64,000 nucleotides of DNA from Macrotis lagotis (Eukaryota; Chordata; Mammalia; Peramelemorphia; Peramelidae). A model generated the notes under the pieces. The model worked only from the letters and a program-made list of their open reading frames with translations, ran no database searches and was not told the DNA's origin. Within the stretch, counting starts at the first letter, position 1. Each line of letters opens with the position of its first letter. Shown here one piece after another: positions 1 to 11,261 of the stretch. The DNA is taken from NCBI RefSeq assembly GCF_037893015.1, contig NC_133661.1:226271157-226335156 (forward strand), given 5' to 3'. A program made the translations under genes and the position numbers.

Positions 1-570
1 TCTGTAAGCTGATCACAGTGATCAGTAGTGTTTATGGAATAACAAACATAATTTGAGCTAAAAAAAAAGCAACTGAGGTATTCTATCAATTTTAGCATTC
101 AGATAAAACCAACAAGATAGAATTCTGACTTTGTAGTTTGCCTTTTTCAGTTCTCTGACTGATCAGATGGAGTTCTTTTGGGGCCATGGAGTCTGTCACA
201 CTGGCAAAATCAGACAGCATTGTCGCAATCTTTACAAAGCTGGGTCTGTGGATTAGCAACTAAAAAAGGCAAGTGTGGAGCTATTTATAGAGACACTGAA
301 GTAATTATCTTGCTAGACTGAGTGAGCCAGGGAATATCATTACCCCTCAGCCAAGTTTTGGGTTTTCTATTGTTACCCTGAAATTAATGTCTTCTCGGAC
401 TTGTCATAGATATCAATTGCCCATTCATATATGGCAGATATGACTTCTTTAAATAGTCCCCTAGAATGCTGAGTAACATGTATCAGGATCATGAAAGCCT
501 CATTTTTACAAATTCATATTCATTAACCTTTTTGCAAAATTCACCAATATTTCTATGAAGTATGACTAGT
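1..570. other. Intergenic, nothing recognised
   Basis: AT-rich sequence with no coding signal, no recognised repeat boundary and no RNA gene. It runs up to the SINE that starts near 571. Confidence 0.5.
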
Positions 571-803
571 AGGATGGTATAATGGAAAGAGTGCTGGGCC
601 TGTATCAAAAAAAAACTAATCAAATTTGGTCTCAAACACTTACTTGCTGTGTGACCCTGGTCCAGCTTCTTTATTCTGTTTGCCTCAGTTTCCTCACCTG
701 TAAAATGAACTGGAGAAGAAAATAGCAAACTGCTTTAGTTATCTGCCAAGAAAGCCCAAATGGAATCACGAAGAGTTGGACATGACTAAACACCACCACA
801 ACT
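571..803 (+). mobile_element. MAR1-type SINE (RTE-tailed)
   Basis: tRNA-like head (aggatggtataatggaaag) followed by a body with gcctcagtttcctcacctgt. The 3' tail (cacgaagagttggacatgac) matches the BovB/RTE 3' end used by RTE-mobilised SINEs. It ends in an ACCACC/ACAACT simple tail. The head contains an expanded A run. Old and diverged. Confidence 0.75.
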
Positions 804-1904
804 AAAGTGTTTGCTTATTCTATTTGACATTCACACGAAAGGATATAATTAGTGACAATGTTTACTCCATCCTGAGAGCCTAGCTGAAAATGAGTGCAGC
901 CCTCATAGAAGTTGTTGCTGGTCCTGCAGAGCCTGTATCATACTAAAAAACAATTTTAAGATCTCTTTGGCCACACCTTGAAACAAAGTGGCACAGCTCT
1001 GAATGACTAAGAAAGAGTAACACTAGTAGGCAAAACAGCACAGTAAAAGTCAAGGCCGGGGTATGCTCTAAGGGGGCACTGACTTCTCTATTTTTTTTTC
1101 TATCAGCCTGAAGCTTCACATTAACATTCATTCTTTCCTTCAGGATTAAGGCATTATCTCCTGGAGAGCATTACTCATCATTTATCATTCTTATCTTAGT
1201 ATGAATTAGTCAGGACACTCGACCTATTTTGCTGACAGTCCAAAGTGCATTGTTCAAAGTACTGGACATTGCCTAGGGGTGATTGTGCTGGGGGGTGGGG
1301 GAAGAGAACTAAGGGAATACTGGTGGAAGGAAGGAAGCTGAAAGGGAAATGTGATGATTCAGCTCTGGTCAGGCTCTAGACCTCCCTGAACTCCTCTCAG
1401 GTCCCCAGAGCCCCAGACTTTTCTTTGGAATTCATCCAAGAGAACTTTGCCCCAGAGTTTTCGCCTTTAATGATTTGTTAAATCTCACTGATTTCTAACC
1501 CCCAACACAAGACATTAAAGTCCCTAGTTTCTTAATGAACTTCACTCTGGATTCAGAGATCTGAATCCCTGATGACATTTCCTTATGTTCTACTGTTATT
1601 GGATGACCAGTTCTGAATTCTGCCTTTTCTTTCCCTTATTACTACTTGTTTCCATGTAGTTCAGATGACAATTACAATTCCCAGCATTAATGTTCAAGAG
1701 AAAAGTACACAAATTCAGAAATAATATTCTAGGATAAGGAATTGGGAGAGAGAGAGAAGTATGTGAATGCTTTTCATTCCCGCTGGCAGAAGCAGAAGTC
1801 AATGGATGGTAGAATGTTGCATATCTTGTCTGGCATGGATGATATTTTGACTAGTTTTGCTAAACTATTTTTTCCTCTTTCACTTAAGGTCTTTTTTGCA
1901 AGAC
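804..1904. other. Intergenic, nothing recognised
   Basis: No ORF with coding character, no clear repeat family. Contains a short GGGGTGGGGG run near 1290 and a GAGAGAGA run near 1747. Confidence 0.45.
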
Positions 1905-2067
1905 TGGACTTGGATAAACAAGAAACAAATGTTATATTATACATGTATAACCTATTATCAGACTGCTCTCTGTCATGGTAGAAAACTCTGGAACTGAAAA
2001 ACTAGCAAAAAAGAATGAATACTGAAGACTCTTGGCATGTAAACTGGAAAATAAAATAAATGAAGGT
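1905..2067 (+). mobile_element. L1 3'-end fragment
   Basis: Resembles the marsupial L1 3' UTR block also seen at 15121-15643: acatgtataacct, then a 'cagactgctctctgtcatgg'-like segment, and a terminal ggaaaataaaataaatga motif. 5'-truncated and diverged. Confidence 0.5.
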
Positions 2068-3125
2068 TATATAAAGGTTATATAAAAGCAAAAATTAAGA
2101 CTAAAAAAAACCCTACTTGGAACCTAAAATTTCTAAGAAGTTGTGAGTTTCCATATTTCTACAAATGGCATGATTATATAATAGTGTACACGACAAAATG
2201 AGCAGGCAACAAGATGAGCTAAATTTACATTGTTCCTTAGGCAAAGCCCATACCATGTGTCAAGATGAGCTATTTTTTGGGGGGGGGGATATGGAGATTA
2301 ATGCAATAACTAATAATAAATAAGCAGACCTAATGTCTGCAATGGCATGTCCCAGATTGAAATAAAAGGGACCTTGGATGTTTATTACAAGCCATGCCTT
2401 TTTGGTATCTTTTATTTTAAGTTCAATATGCTATATCAATGTTATTTCCTAGGAACCTGGGCATCCTCTTTTCTATCCAAATACCTGTTTCAGTATACGC
2501 TAAATAATGTATGTAAAACAGTTTGTATGCCAATTAACTGCTATAAAAAGCTATGGTCAAAATGGAATATCTTTTAAGTGGTCAGAGTTAATGAAAGTCA
2601 CCTTAGAAACCCCAACCCCACCCCAGAGGCTAGATAATGTTTCTAAAAAGTCCTTCATTCAATGACCTCTCTGATCCTTAGAGAGTCCCATTTGTGCCAA
2701 AATCTATGGTTCCTCTGCAGTCAGAAATCTCTTTTTACTAGAAGCTCAAGAAATCTAAGCCCTTTGGAGCAGAGGGATCTCTCCTGAGAGAGACCCAAAT
2801 CTCCCTTCTGGATAAGGCCTTTAAAAAAACAGTAACTCTGACCTAAAGAAAATGACTACTTCTACTACAGCTGACAACTTCTTGAGGCTTTTGGGATAGT
2901 TTCAAACGATAGTATTCCCTGGAGAAGTGCAGTTAGCCAGGAGATGAAAATCAATGTGAGGCAGTGAATAAGGGCTAGGATTTTAAAAACAACAAATATA
3001 CTCAGGTCTGGGCAGAACGATTTTCCAATTGCTTAATCTTTCAGGGGAAATGTGAGACCAAGTTCAATTTTTAGGGTTTTGCTAAAAAAAATTCATAAAA
3101 CTAAACTGACTAGATAGCTCCTAGT
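2068..3125. other. Intergenic, nothing recognised
   Basis: No recognised gene or repeat. A G-run (GGGGGGGGG) lies near 2280. The short ORF at 2347-2577 shows no family resemblance and is treated as chance. Confidence 0.45.
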
Positions 3126-3318
3126 TTTTCAAATTCAAAGATGATCTTGACATCAGGGAGGTGATGCCATGACATGCAAGTGAATTGGATTTAAGTGAGG
3201 CAGGATTGTGCAAAGTCACCAAGCTCATTCTCTCCTCTGGAGTAATCTAGGTCCATTAGGAAGGTATAGATCAGGACTACTGGAATGACCCCTAGATGCA
3301 GTGGAAGACTTTGACCTT
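3126..3318 (-). mobile_element. Long tRNA-type SINE, 3' half
   Basis: Reverse-complement copy of the SINE family whose 3' part reads 'ctggccactagacccagatg ... catggtcttctttgaaaatgaaggacaaac' in good copies (5062-5371). Here only the tail half is present (catcagggaggtgatgccat on the + strand). The tRNA head is missing. Confidence 0.65.
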
Positions 3319-3335
3319 TTTAAGTTAAAGTATTT

Positions 3336-3625
3336 CCCATAACTCTGATAGAGGTTTACTATCTAGAATATCTGAGAAATTGTTACAAATTCAGAAGAGC
3401 AATCATCTTCCCCCAAAAGATAATTGGTCAAAGGATATGACCAGAGAGCTTTCAGAAGAAATAATGCCAACTTTCAACAACTATCTAGGAGAATAATTCA
3501 AATAAATGCTTATAAGATAAATATACATTAAAACAACTCACATTTTACTTTATACTAACAAATTGGGAAAGATTTTTTTAAAATGATGAAAACCGGAGGA
3601 ATTATAAGAGGATAGACATATTAGT
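3336..3625 (+). mobile_element. Old L1 ORF2/3' fragment
   Basis: Contains the degraded L1 string 'ggtcaaaggatatgaccag ... ttttcagaagaa' followed by 'acattaaaacaactca', which aligns in order with the L1 copy at 53120-53240. Strongly diverged and ended by the SINE at 3629. Confidence 0.6.
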
Positions 3626-3628
3626 GTT

Positions 3629-3933
3629 TTGTCCTTCATTTTTGAAGAAGACCAACAACATCAGGGAGGTGATGCCATGACAAACACATGAATTAGATTT
3701 GATTGGGGGGGGTGCTGTGCTAAGTCACCAGACTCACTTTCTCCTCTAGAGTCATCTGGGTCCAGTAGCCAGATATGAATCAGGGTGACTGAAGATGGCC
3801 CTGGATGTGAGTCATTCAGGGTTAAGTGACTTGCCCAAAGTCACACAACTAGTAAGTGGCAAGGCTGGATTCAAACTCTCATCCTCCTGACTCCAAGGTC
3901 AGTACTCTATCCACTGCACCACCTAGCTGCCCT
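3629..3933 (-). mobile_element. Long tRNA-type SINE, near full length
   Basis: Reverse-complement copy. On the + strand it starts with the tail (gtccttcatttttgaagaag), then catcagggaggtgatgccat, tctggg-tccag-tagccagata, and the tRNA-derived head ending ccactgcaccacctagctgc. Family name uncertain; the GAAGGACAAAC tail resembles Mon-1/L2-tailed SINEs. Confidence 0.75.
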
Positions 3934-4090
3934 ACTAATAGTTGAGGCGTGAATGAAATATGATTTTGGAAAACAATCTAGAATCATATCTCCAGAGTTA
4001 CTAAATTGTACATACCTTTTTCCTCTGTGATACTATTACAAAAAATAAAAATTAAAAAATAAAAAGATTGAGGCAAAGATCCCCAAAGAG

Positions 4091-4320
4091 TTACAGTTTT
4101 TAGTTTTCAGTTGTATCCATCCCTTTGTGACCCGTTTTTGTGGTTTTTCTTGGCATAACTGGAATAACTTGCCTTTTCCTTCTCCAGCCTATTTTACAGA
4201 ACAGAAACTGAGGCATACAGTTAATGACTTGCCCAGTCATATAAGTGTCTGAGGTTGGATTTGAACCCAAGTCTTTATTACTACAGACCCATGAACTATC
4301 TACTGTGCTACCTAGTGCCC
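4091..4320 (-). mobile_element. MAR1-type SINE (RTE-tailed)
   Basis: Reverse copy: the tail (ttgtatccatccctttgtga) is at the left, then ttggcataactggaataact and the tRNA head (tgtgctacctagtgcccc) at the right. Flanked by ccaaagag / ccaaagaa, a probable short target-site duplication. Confidence 0.7.
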
Positions 4321-4774
4321 CAAAGAATGATAGCAGCATTTTTTATTGGCAAAGTACAGGAAAAAAAGTGAAATTCCTCCCACATTCCTTCCAAACTTAC
4401 AGTGCAGTGTTGTGCTTTAACATAAGAAATTAAATGGGAATTTGGAGGGAGTTTTGCAAAAGCTGCAGACAACTTGAAGAGGCCAATAGAAGATACAGAG
4501 TCTGTGGCCAAATGCTTAAACCAAATTTTACAGTAAGTTACTGTAAATACCCCTATAAAAGAAAAAAAAATTCAGACTTCTTCTCTGGTATGAAAGGAGG
4601 TCTAAAAATTTTACATGGCTTTTCCAGATTTTAGGGAACCATGCCCCTAACCTTGGTGATGTGGGAAGGGTAACTATGTTCATCAACAGAAATGTCTGGA
4701 AAAAAAACATAAAAATATGATGGAATTTGATTGTGTTGTAAGAAATAGAGAATGTGACAGATTCAAAGAAATTT

Positions 4775-4924
4775 GGAAAACAACCAATATTTATTAAGCA
4801 TTTATTATGTGACAGAATCTATACCAGTCAAGGGATACAAGCACAAAGAATTAAACAATCTCTTCTAGCAATAAGCTTACAGTTTAATAAGAGGCAACAA
4901 GTACTTACAAAAATATAATTTAAA
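4775..4924 (+). mobile_element. L2 3' fragment
   Basis: Degraded L2 3' block: 'atttattaagcatttattatgtgacag', 'gggatacaagcacaaagaa' and 'cttacagtttaataagaggc', in the usual order. Confidence 0.5.
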
Positions 4925-5061
4925 TATAAGGTTAGTAAATGTTTATATATTTACATATATGTATTTTCTAGTCTTTTATTTATGTTCATAAATATGTAGG
5001 AAATTGTGTATTTAACCTTATTTATATGTATATGTGTATTTACTACATATTTATTTATTTT

Positions 5062-5371
5062 GAAGACAGTTTCATGGTGCAGTGGACAGAATACTGGCCC
5101 TGAAGTCAGGATCAGAGTTCAAAAGTAGCCTCAGACACTTCTAGCTACATGGCCTTGAGCAAATCACTTAACCCTGATTGCCTCTTATCCAGGACTATAT
5201 ACCATAGCCCTGATTCATATATCTGGCCACTAGACCCAGATGACTTTGGAGGAGAAAGTGAGGTAAGTGACTTAGCACATCACTCCTTCACTCAAATCCA
5301 ATTCAATACATGTCATGGTATCACCCTGATATCATGGTCTTCTTTGAAAATGAAGGACAAACATCATCATC
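5062..5371 (+). mobile_element. Long tRNA-type SINE, full length with TSD
   Basis: Complete copy from tRNA head (tttcatggtgcagtggacag) to tail (tttgaaaatgaaggacaaac plus ATC repeats). A perfect 13-bp duplication (atttatttatttt) lies at 5049-5061 and 5372-5384, within the AT-rich minisatellite, which makes the boundary partly ambiguous. Confidence 0.8.
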
Positions 5372-5469
5372 ATTTATTTATTTTACTCATATATGCATTA
5401 ATTAACCTATATTTAACTATTTATATATGCATGTCTTTTTTTAACACATTTATTTATTTGTCCATATAC

Positions 5470-5718
5470 GTTTAGGGTGGCTAGGTGGCATAATGAATAA
5501 GAGCATCAAATCTGGATTAAGGAAAATTTCAGTTCAAATATGAATTCAGATACTTACTAGCTGTGTGACTTTGGAGAAGTCACTTAACCCTGTTTACCTC
5601 AAGTTCCTTATCTGTCAAAAAAGCTGGTGAGGGAAAAGGTAAAGCACTCCAGTATCTACCAAGAAAATCTCAAAGAAGATCACAAAGAGTTGGATATAAC
5701 TGAACAACAACCCCTACA
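5470..5718 (+). mobile_element. MAR1-type SINE (RTE-tailed)
   Basis: Head 'gggtggctaggtggcataat', body 'agctgtgtgactttggagaa', tail 'atcacaaagagttggatata' then 'actgaacaacaac'. Inserted into the AT-rich minisatellite. Confidence 0.8.
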
Positions 5719-6123
5719 ACCATATGTATATGTATGTATTTACTAACCTTATATTTATTTATGTGCATATATTTGCTTATCTGTGCATATATATACTATC
5801 CTTATATGTAGCCAAATGTACATATATATAACTGCTAACCTTATATTTATTCATATACCCATATATATGTATATACTAACTTTATATTTAGCTGTTTATA
5901 AGTATCTATATATTTACTAATGTCCTATTTATTTATATGTCCATTTTTAACTTTATATTTAGTTATTTTGTTTATATATATGGGTGTCTACTAGTCTTTT
6001 ATATATCCATATAACCCTGTATTTATATATAGATATATAGATATAGATATTTATAAATATGCCTTTTCTAACTTTATATTTATTTATATGTCCAGATTTT
6101 GGAATATATATTTACTGACTTTA

Positions 6124-6216
6124 TAACTGAAAGAAAGATGGAAAGAAGAAAAAAGAAGGAAAAAAAGGAAGGAAAGAAAAAAGAAGGAAAGGAGAGAGAG
6201 AGAGAGAGAGAGAAAG
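6124..6216. repeat. Purine-rich tract ending in (GA)n
   Basis: About 90 bases almost free of pyrimidines on the + strand (GAAAGAAG-type units), ending in an uninterrupted GA run near 6191-6213. Confidence 0.85.
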
Positions 6217-6454
6217 TGAGGATATTTTTATAAGTTTGTATTGCCTTTTCTATTAGAATATAAGATATTACTAGGAGAGATTGTTTACTTATTTGTACTT
6301 GTATTCCTATTGCCTGGTATAGTTCTACTAAATACTGGTTGATTTCCAAGCTTCTCTGTATCTGTTATAGTCTTTATTTCTTACAGCACAGTAATATTCC
6401 ATATTTATACATCACAATTTCCCAGAAGTTTATGTACATATAATCCACAAAAAC

Positions 6455-6986
6455 ACAAGGTAGTTTGGAGGTAGGGAGGATACTATTGCTTGGGGCAATC
6501 AGGAAAAGCTTAATGGAGAAAATGGCAGCTGAGCTGCAGCTCAATAGTAAGAGAGGGATTCTATAAGCACAGGTGAGGAATGACTGCATTCTAGGCCGTG
6601 GAGAAGACCAGAGGAAAGGAGCAGAGTAGATGCAGTGCCAGGAGTGATGTACCTCCGAAGGAAAAGCCTCTTTGGCTAAGAGGACTAGAAATACCTAATA
6701 AAGAATGAGAGATAGGTTGGTGCAGGGTCAGATAGGATTTTAATAGTTAAACAGAGGAGTTCCTATAGGGTGTTCCCCAAATCTTAACAAATTCTATTGC
6801 ACTAAAACTTTGGGGACACCCCTGTATTTTATTCTAGAAGCCATAAAAAGCCACGGGAATTGATTTCCTAGGGGAGTCACATGATAAGACTTGTGCTTAA
6901 GGAAAGTTATTTTAGCAGCAGTGTATAAAATGGACTACAGTTGTGAGAAGACAGAGGCAGGGAAACCAGGTAGGAAGTTTATGTTG
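6455..6986 (+). mobile_element. L2-like 3' region, left part
   Basis: Shows the purine-rich phrases typical of L2-derived sequence ('ggaaaagcttaatggag', 'cattctaggccgtggag', 'gggaattgattt', 'gaaagttattttagcagcag'). It is interrupted by a short inverted-repeat element (6766-6824) and then by a solo LTR (6987-7472). It resumes at 7473. Confidence 0.5.
6766..6824. mobile_element. Short mariner-like MITE
   Basis: A 59-bp segment with imperfect terminal inverted repeats: tagggtgttccccaaa at the left; the right end reads tttggggacacccctg. TA dinucleotides sit immediately outside both ends (6764-6765 and 6825-6826), as expected for Tc1/mariner target sites. The interruption falls inside an L2-like repeat whose text continues across it. 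No coding capacity. Confidence 0.6.
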
Positions 6987-7472
6987 TGAGAGAAATGATT
7001 ATCTTTCTCATATCTTAATAGCCAAATATTAAAATTGAGGAGAGCACAGCTTCCCCCCCAACATCCTATTTTCTAGTCCAGTCTCTCAAGTTCTGAGCTG
7101 ATGAAAGATAGGATTAACATTCTCCTGGTTGCTACTCCACTCAATTAGATCAGACTTCCAATCTAAGTCCCTTTGGCTTGGGTGGGGGATAAATTCTTTG
7201 AATAGATTGCCTAAGACTGTGGTAACTTAGAAAGAAAATGACAAAGTTCAGATCCAGCCCCTCATTGTAATAGTCATTCTTTCATTAATTATAACCAATT
7301 AGAATTGATTGCCACCTCCTCCAATGGGCATATAAACCCCCTTACCCCATTATTGTCTGCTCTAAGAGAGAGATAGTCAAATGACCATCTTTTTATTAAA
7401 ATGCTGCTATTATTAATAAAATAAATCATTTACCCAGAAATTATGTCTCTCAAAATATTTTTAATAATCACA
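6987..7472 (+). mobile_element. Solo LTR of an endogenous retrovirus (fossil)
   Basis: A 486-bp block that starts TG and ends CA, flanked by a 4-bp direct repeat (gttg at 6983-6986 and 7473-7476). Removing it restores the surrounding L2-like text (atgttgcaataatctagg). LTR-like parts are visible: a TATAAA box at 7331-7336 and AATAAA-type polyadenylation signals near 7415-7427. The 4-bp duplication fits a class I (gamma-like) family; exact family unknown. No internal retroviral genes are present, so this is a solo LTR, younger than the L2 it interrupts. Confidence 0.65.
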
Positions 7473-7745
7473 GTTGCAATAATCTAGGTATGAGATAATG
7501 AAGGAGATCTCAGCTAAGGCAATACTATGTGAATGAAGAGAAGGGGTTAGATATAAAGAGATTTTGTGAAAACACTAATAGTAGGATTTGGCAATTGGTT
7601 GTATATGTGAATGAGGGAGAATAAGGAATTTAGACAATGCAGAGATTATAAAACTGACTCATGAGAGAGGATTGTAGTGCCCTTGACAGATAATAGGGAA
7701 GTTTGGAAGAGGGGAAATTTTAAGGGGAGAGAAAATTTAGTTTTA
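7473..7745 (+). mobile_element. L2-like 3' region, right part
   Basis: Continuation of the repeat at 6455-6986 after the LTR: 'gttgcaataatctaggtatg', 'agataatgaaggagatctca', and later 'gggaagtttggaagag'. Confidence 0.5.
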
Positions 7746-7927
7746 GATATGTAGAAGTAGAAAAACTTGTGTGAATTGATGCAAAACCAGAACAATTTAC
7801 ATGATAACCACTATAATGTAAAGAAAAACAATGTTGAAATATTTCAAATTGTCACTTCAGAAGACTGCTGGATGGGAGGAAAGCCTCCTGCCTCTTGATA
7901 GACAGGTGTGGAATCAAAGTGATCAAG

Positions 7928-8110
7928 GTATCTAGTTGGCACAATGGGTAGAATGCTAAGCTTGTAAGGGAGACAGATTCAAATTCAGCTTCAGATACTT
8001 GTTAGCTGTTTGCCTCAGTTTCTTCAATTGAAAAATAGAGATAATAATAGTAACCCCCTCAATAGACTGTTGTGAGGCTTCATTCTCAATGTAGGAGCAG
8101 TGAGTGGAGC
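7928..8110 (+). mobile_element. THER1/MIR-like SINE
   Basis: tRNA-like head (ctagttggcacaatgggtag), 'tgtttgcctcagtttcttca', then the 'gagataataatagtaaccc' and 'tagactgttgtgaggctt' blocks characteristic of MIR/THER1 bodies. Confidence 0.65.
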
Positions 8111-8169
8111 ATTTGAGGGGGCAGACGAGGATTTTTGCTAAATAAAAAATATTTATATATAAAACTTTA

Positions 8170-9120
8170 AAACTAGACCATGGTCCCTGACCTCAAGGAT
8201 TTTACAATTTAATAAGAGTGATGACAGAAGATTACAATGCAGCATTTAAGAGAGGTTGTATAGAAAAGACTATAAATCTTAAGCTGGGGTCGATGAACTT
8301 GTTTTTATAATATTTTGATAAATGTATTTCAATGTAATTGATTTATTTGTAATCCTATATGTTTTATTTTATATACTTAAACATATTATTCTAAAAAGGG
8401 GGAATATAGACTTAGACTGCCAAAGGGATTAATAACATAATATAAGGTTAAGAATCCTTGTCATAAACCCTATAGGAATTCTATACTTTTTTCCAATTTC
8501 TTATATTATGAGCAAGGCAAAATTGAAGTAACTCCAAGGAAATTATGAGATGCAAAAATTTAGAGTAACTATTTCAGGTGTTCACAGAAATTATTTAACT
8601 TCTTTGATGTCTGAGTTCCATAGCACCTGCTTCAGTCTCCTTCATAATCTTTGGAACAAATTGTTCTCATTCACCCTTTCTACTGGGGGAAGTCTTCACA
8701 TACTTGGGATAGACATCCCCCCTCATTTCCTGATACACCTGAGGCTTGCTGGTTACCCTCAACCCGGTTTAACCTGACAACCTAGACAGTTTTACAAGTT
8801 GTGGCTGCTGTACATGCTACATCTTCTTGGAGTCACAGAGGAGAGAAGTGGATGAAAAGTAGACACCAAAGGTAGATGAGTAGCCCTGAAAATGTCTCAT
8901 CGAGCCCTCACACCAAAGGTGTTAGTCCTCCCTGATCATACCATATACTAACTTTTGACTTACTCCCCTTTTAGAATAACTACATGAGGACAAAGACAGT
9001 CTTAGTTAAATTATATGCTTTCCCCAGAATCTGCAAACATGGTTGTCAAATGAAGCAAGGGGTCTAGGGAGGATATTTCTCTAGCCATGTTCTACTACTA
9101 ATTTGCAATGGGATGTTAGG
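8170..9120. other. Intergenic with a short L2-like remnant
   Basis: 8175-8220 resembles an L2 phrase ('ccctgacctcaaggatttta'). The rest has no recognised gene or repeat. The ORF at 8550-8777 shows no recognisable protein family. Confidence 0.4.
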
Positions 9121-9425
9121 CAGATTAGTTCAATCAGTCAACTAACATTTATTTAAGTTTTTTTTTTTTTTTTTTTGAGGGGTTTTTTGCAAGGCAAATG
9201 GGGTAAAGTGGCTTGCCCAAGGCCACACAGCTAGGTAATTATTAAGTGTCTGAGGTCGGATTTGCACTCAGGTCCTCCTGACTCCAGGGCTGGCACTCTA
9301 TCCACTGCACCACCTAGCCACCCCCTCAACTAACATTTATTAATATGTATCAAGGACTGTGCTAAGCTTACAAATAAGGGAACAAAAAAACGGCAATTCC
9401 TTGCTTAAGAAGCTGAATGGGAAGT
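9121..9425 (+). mobile_element. L2 3' fragment, interrupted by a SINE
   Basis: 'caatcagtcaactaacattt' joins, across the SINE at 9154-9325, to 'aatatgtatcaaggactgtgctaag', the familiar L2 3' order. The L2 is therefore older than the SINE. Confidence 0.55.
9154..9325 (-). mobile_element. WSINE1-type SINE with 16-bp TSD
   Basis: Poly-T, then gcaaggcaaatggggt..., cacacagctaggtaattatt, and the head ccactgcaccacctagccac. A perfect 16-bp direct repeat (tcaactaacatttatt) lies at 9138-9153 and 9326-9341. The preserved duplication indicates a fairly recent insertion. Confidence 0.9.
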
Positions 9426-9795
9426 AAGATAGAAAGGGGGGAGGGAGCTTAGGGCAGGGGAAGATAGAGGTTGCAGCCTAGAGAGGAAAGAAACATAGTT
9501 GGCCTGGACATCTCTTTAAATGGAAGTTCTGGAATGGGCCATGCAATCAGAGAGTGAACACCTTTGTGTGAATTCAAAACACCTGAGAATAAGTTTGTCT
9601 GGACTATATTAGAGAGAGTCAATGAGTTCACCCCTCTTGAATCTCAATTTCCTAATCTATAAAATAATGGGGTTGGTTATATTCATCTTTAAGGTGCCTT
9701 CCAGCTCTGATGATCTTTCATTGATGCTATTTCTGATCATTTTCTTTAAATCTTACCATCCAGAGCTAGGCTGTTTCCTGTCATGCTAACTTATG

Positions 9796-9932
9796 TCTTG
9801 CCACTGGACTCTGATCACGTTGGAGGAATGTGTGAGGCTGATGACTTTGCAAACTCTTCCTCACTTAAATCCACTCATAAGGCAAGACATCACCTTCCTG
9901 ATGTCACTAGTCCTCTTTAAGAATGAAAGAGG
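9796..9932 (+). mobile_element. Long tRNA-type SINE, 3' half
   Basis: 'ccactggactctgatcacgt' through 'gacatcaccttcctgatgtc' to the tail 'tttaagaatgaaagagg'. The tail is cut by the WSINE1 copy at 9933-10098 and continues at 10099 ('aagaatgaaggaggaacaac'). Confidence 0.7.
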
Positions 9933-10098
9933 AGGGACAGTTAGGTGGTGCAGTGGATAGAGCACCAGCTCTGGAGTCAGGAGTACCTGAATTCAAATCC
10001 AACCTCTGACACTTAATAATTACCTAGCTGTGTGGCCTTGGGCAAGCCACTTAACCCCATTGCCTTGCAAAAAAAAAACCAAAAAAAAAAACTAAAAA
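9933..10098 (+). mobile_element. WSINE1-type SINE nested in an older SINE
   Basis: Full copy: agggacagttaggtggtgca head, 'cctagctgtgtggccttggg', and the A-rich tail after ccattgccttgc. Flanking duplication aagaatgaaagagg (9919-9932) / aagaatgaaggagg (10099-10112) differs at one base. It splits the tail of the long SINE, giving the relative age. Confidence 0.9.
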
Positions 10099-10119
10099 AG
10101 AATGAAGGAGGAACAACAG

Positions 10120-10890
10120 CGTTCTAAAGCAAAGGTTCTTAACCTACATGTGAAGATGTGAGGAACTCTGGATTTTAAAAAAATACATATTTGATGTTGA
10201 ATTATATTTATTATCATAATTATGTAATATGTAGATACAATAACAAATTATATGTGATATATTTATATTTAATAAGATACAAATGATTATTATATAATTA
10301 TATAATATATTTCATTAAAATTAGTTATTTTGTAATCTTGTATATTTTATTTTGCATAATTGAAAACATGATTCTAAGAAGGGGTCTACAGACTTCATCA
10401 GACTGACAAAGGGATTGCAAGTTCAAAAAAAGACTAAGAATCAGTGACCTAGGCAGATGTTTAGCCTGCTTACCTGAGCTGTGGAATCTCACAATGTGCT
10501 CAACAATTTATCTTCAGCTGGGTTCATTTGAGAGTATTTTTAAAATCTGTTCCGGAGTGAGTTCTATGTAATAGCAATAGATACAAAGGACCACAGAAAT
10601 CCTGACTTTTATCATAGGCTCAAGCCAATCCAGCTGTAGTCCTGAATTGGCATGGTGAATACCTTCTTTGAACCTTTTACTTTATTGGTCTCCATGCCCT
10701 AGGACAATTCAAGTGCTCCCTTTTGGTATTGCCAATAGAAGAGAATCCAGGGAAGGAGAGAAGAACAGGTAAAATTCAAATGGATCAATTTGTATGTGGG
10801 TTAGAAACACTGCCTGTCCCAGAATGGAGGAAAAATCAAAGTGATCATTTAAATGAGATTTGGGATTGACCCACCAATGTTGATTATATA
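10120..10890. other. Intergenic, nothing firm
   Basis: Very AT-rich at 10190-10340. No coding evidence. A few L2-like words only. Confidence 0.4.
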
Positions 10891-10894
10891 TAAC

Positions 10895-11085
10895 TAGTCC
10901 AGTTTACTAAGAATGTTGGTCCTGGTGTCAGAGGCTGCCTCTTATATATGATATTGGCTAACCAGTCTACACTTCAGTTTCCTCATAGTACCTATCTTGG
11001 AGAATTGTTGGGAGAATCCAATGAAATAATGCCTATAATGCACTTTGCTGACATTAAGGAGCTGTATAAATGATGTGTTGTTATT
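10895..11085 (+). mobile_element. THER1/MIR-like SINE
   Basis: 'cttcagtttcctcatagtac', 'ggagaattgttgggagaatc' and 'aatgaaataatgcctataat' in MIR order, with a final 'gctgtataaatgatgtgttg'. Confidence 0.6.
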
Positions 11086-11261
11086 ATTATATATAAAACT
11101 CTTTATCCTTCCCTGCCTTCAATATATAACAGTTTTAGATCTCGGAGTCTCAATGTGGAAATGGCCTGAATCTATATTATACAGTGGAATTATCCATGGA
11201 TTTGGATCCAGAAAATCTTGGTTCAGTTCTGGCTCTGTTAATTACTAACTAAACTGTACTT

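Larger units (their letters stand above)
4925..6115. repeat. Decayed AT-rich minisatellite split by two SINEs
   Basis: Outside the two SINE insertions the sequence repeats a degenerate motif of about 40-50 bases: 'actaaccttatatttattta' followed by 'tatgtccatatatatgtat'. Recognisable units occur near 4980-5060, 5378-5470, 5735-5780, 5830-5890, 5900-5960 and 6065-6115. Unit spacing is irregular, so the array is old. The flanking SINEs postdate it. Confidence 0.6.
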
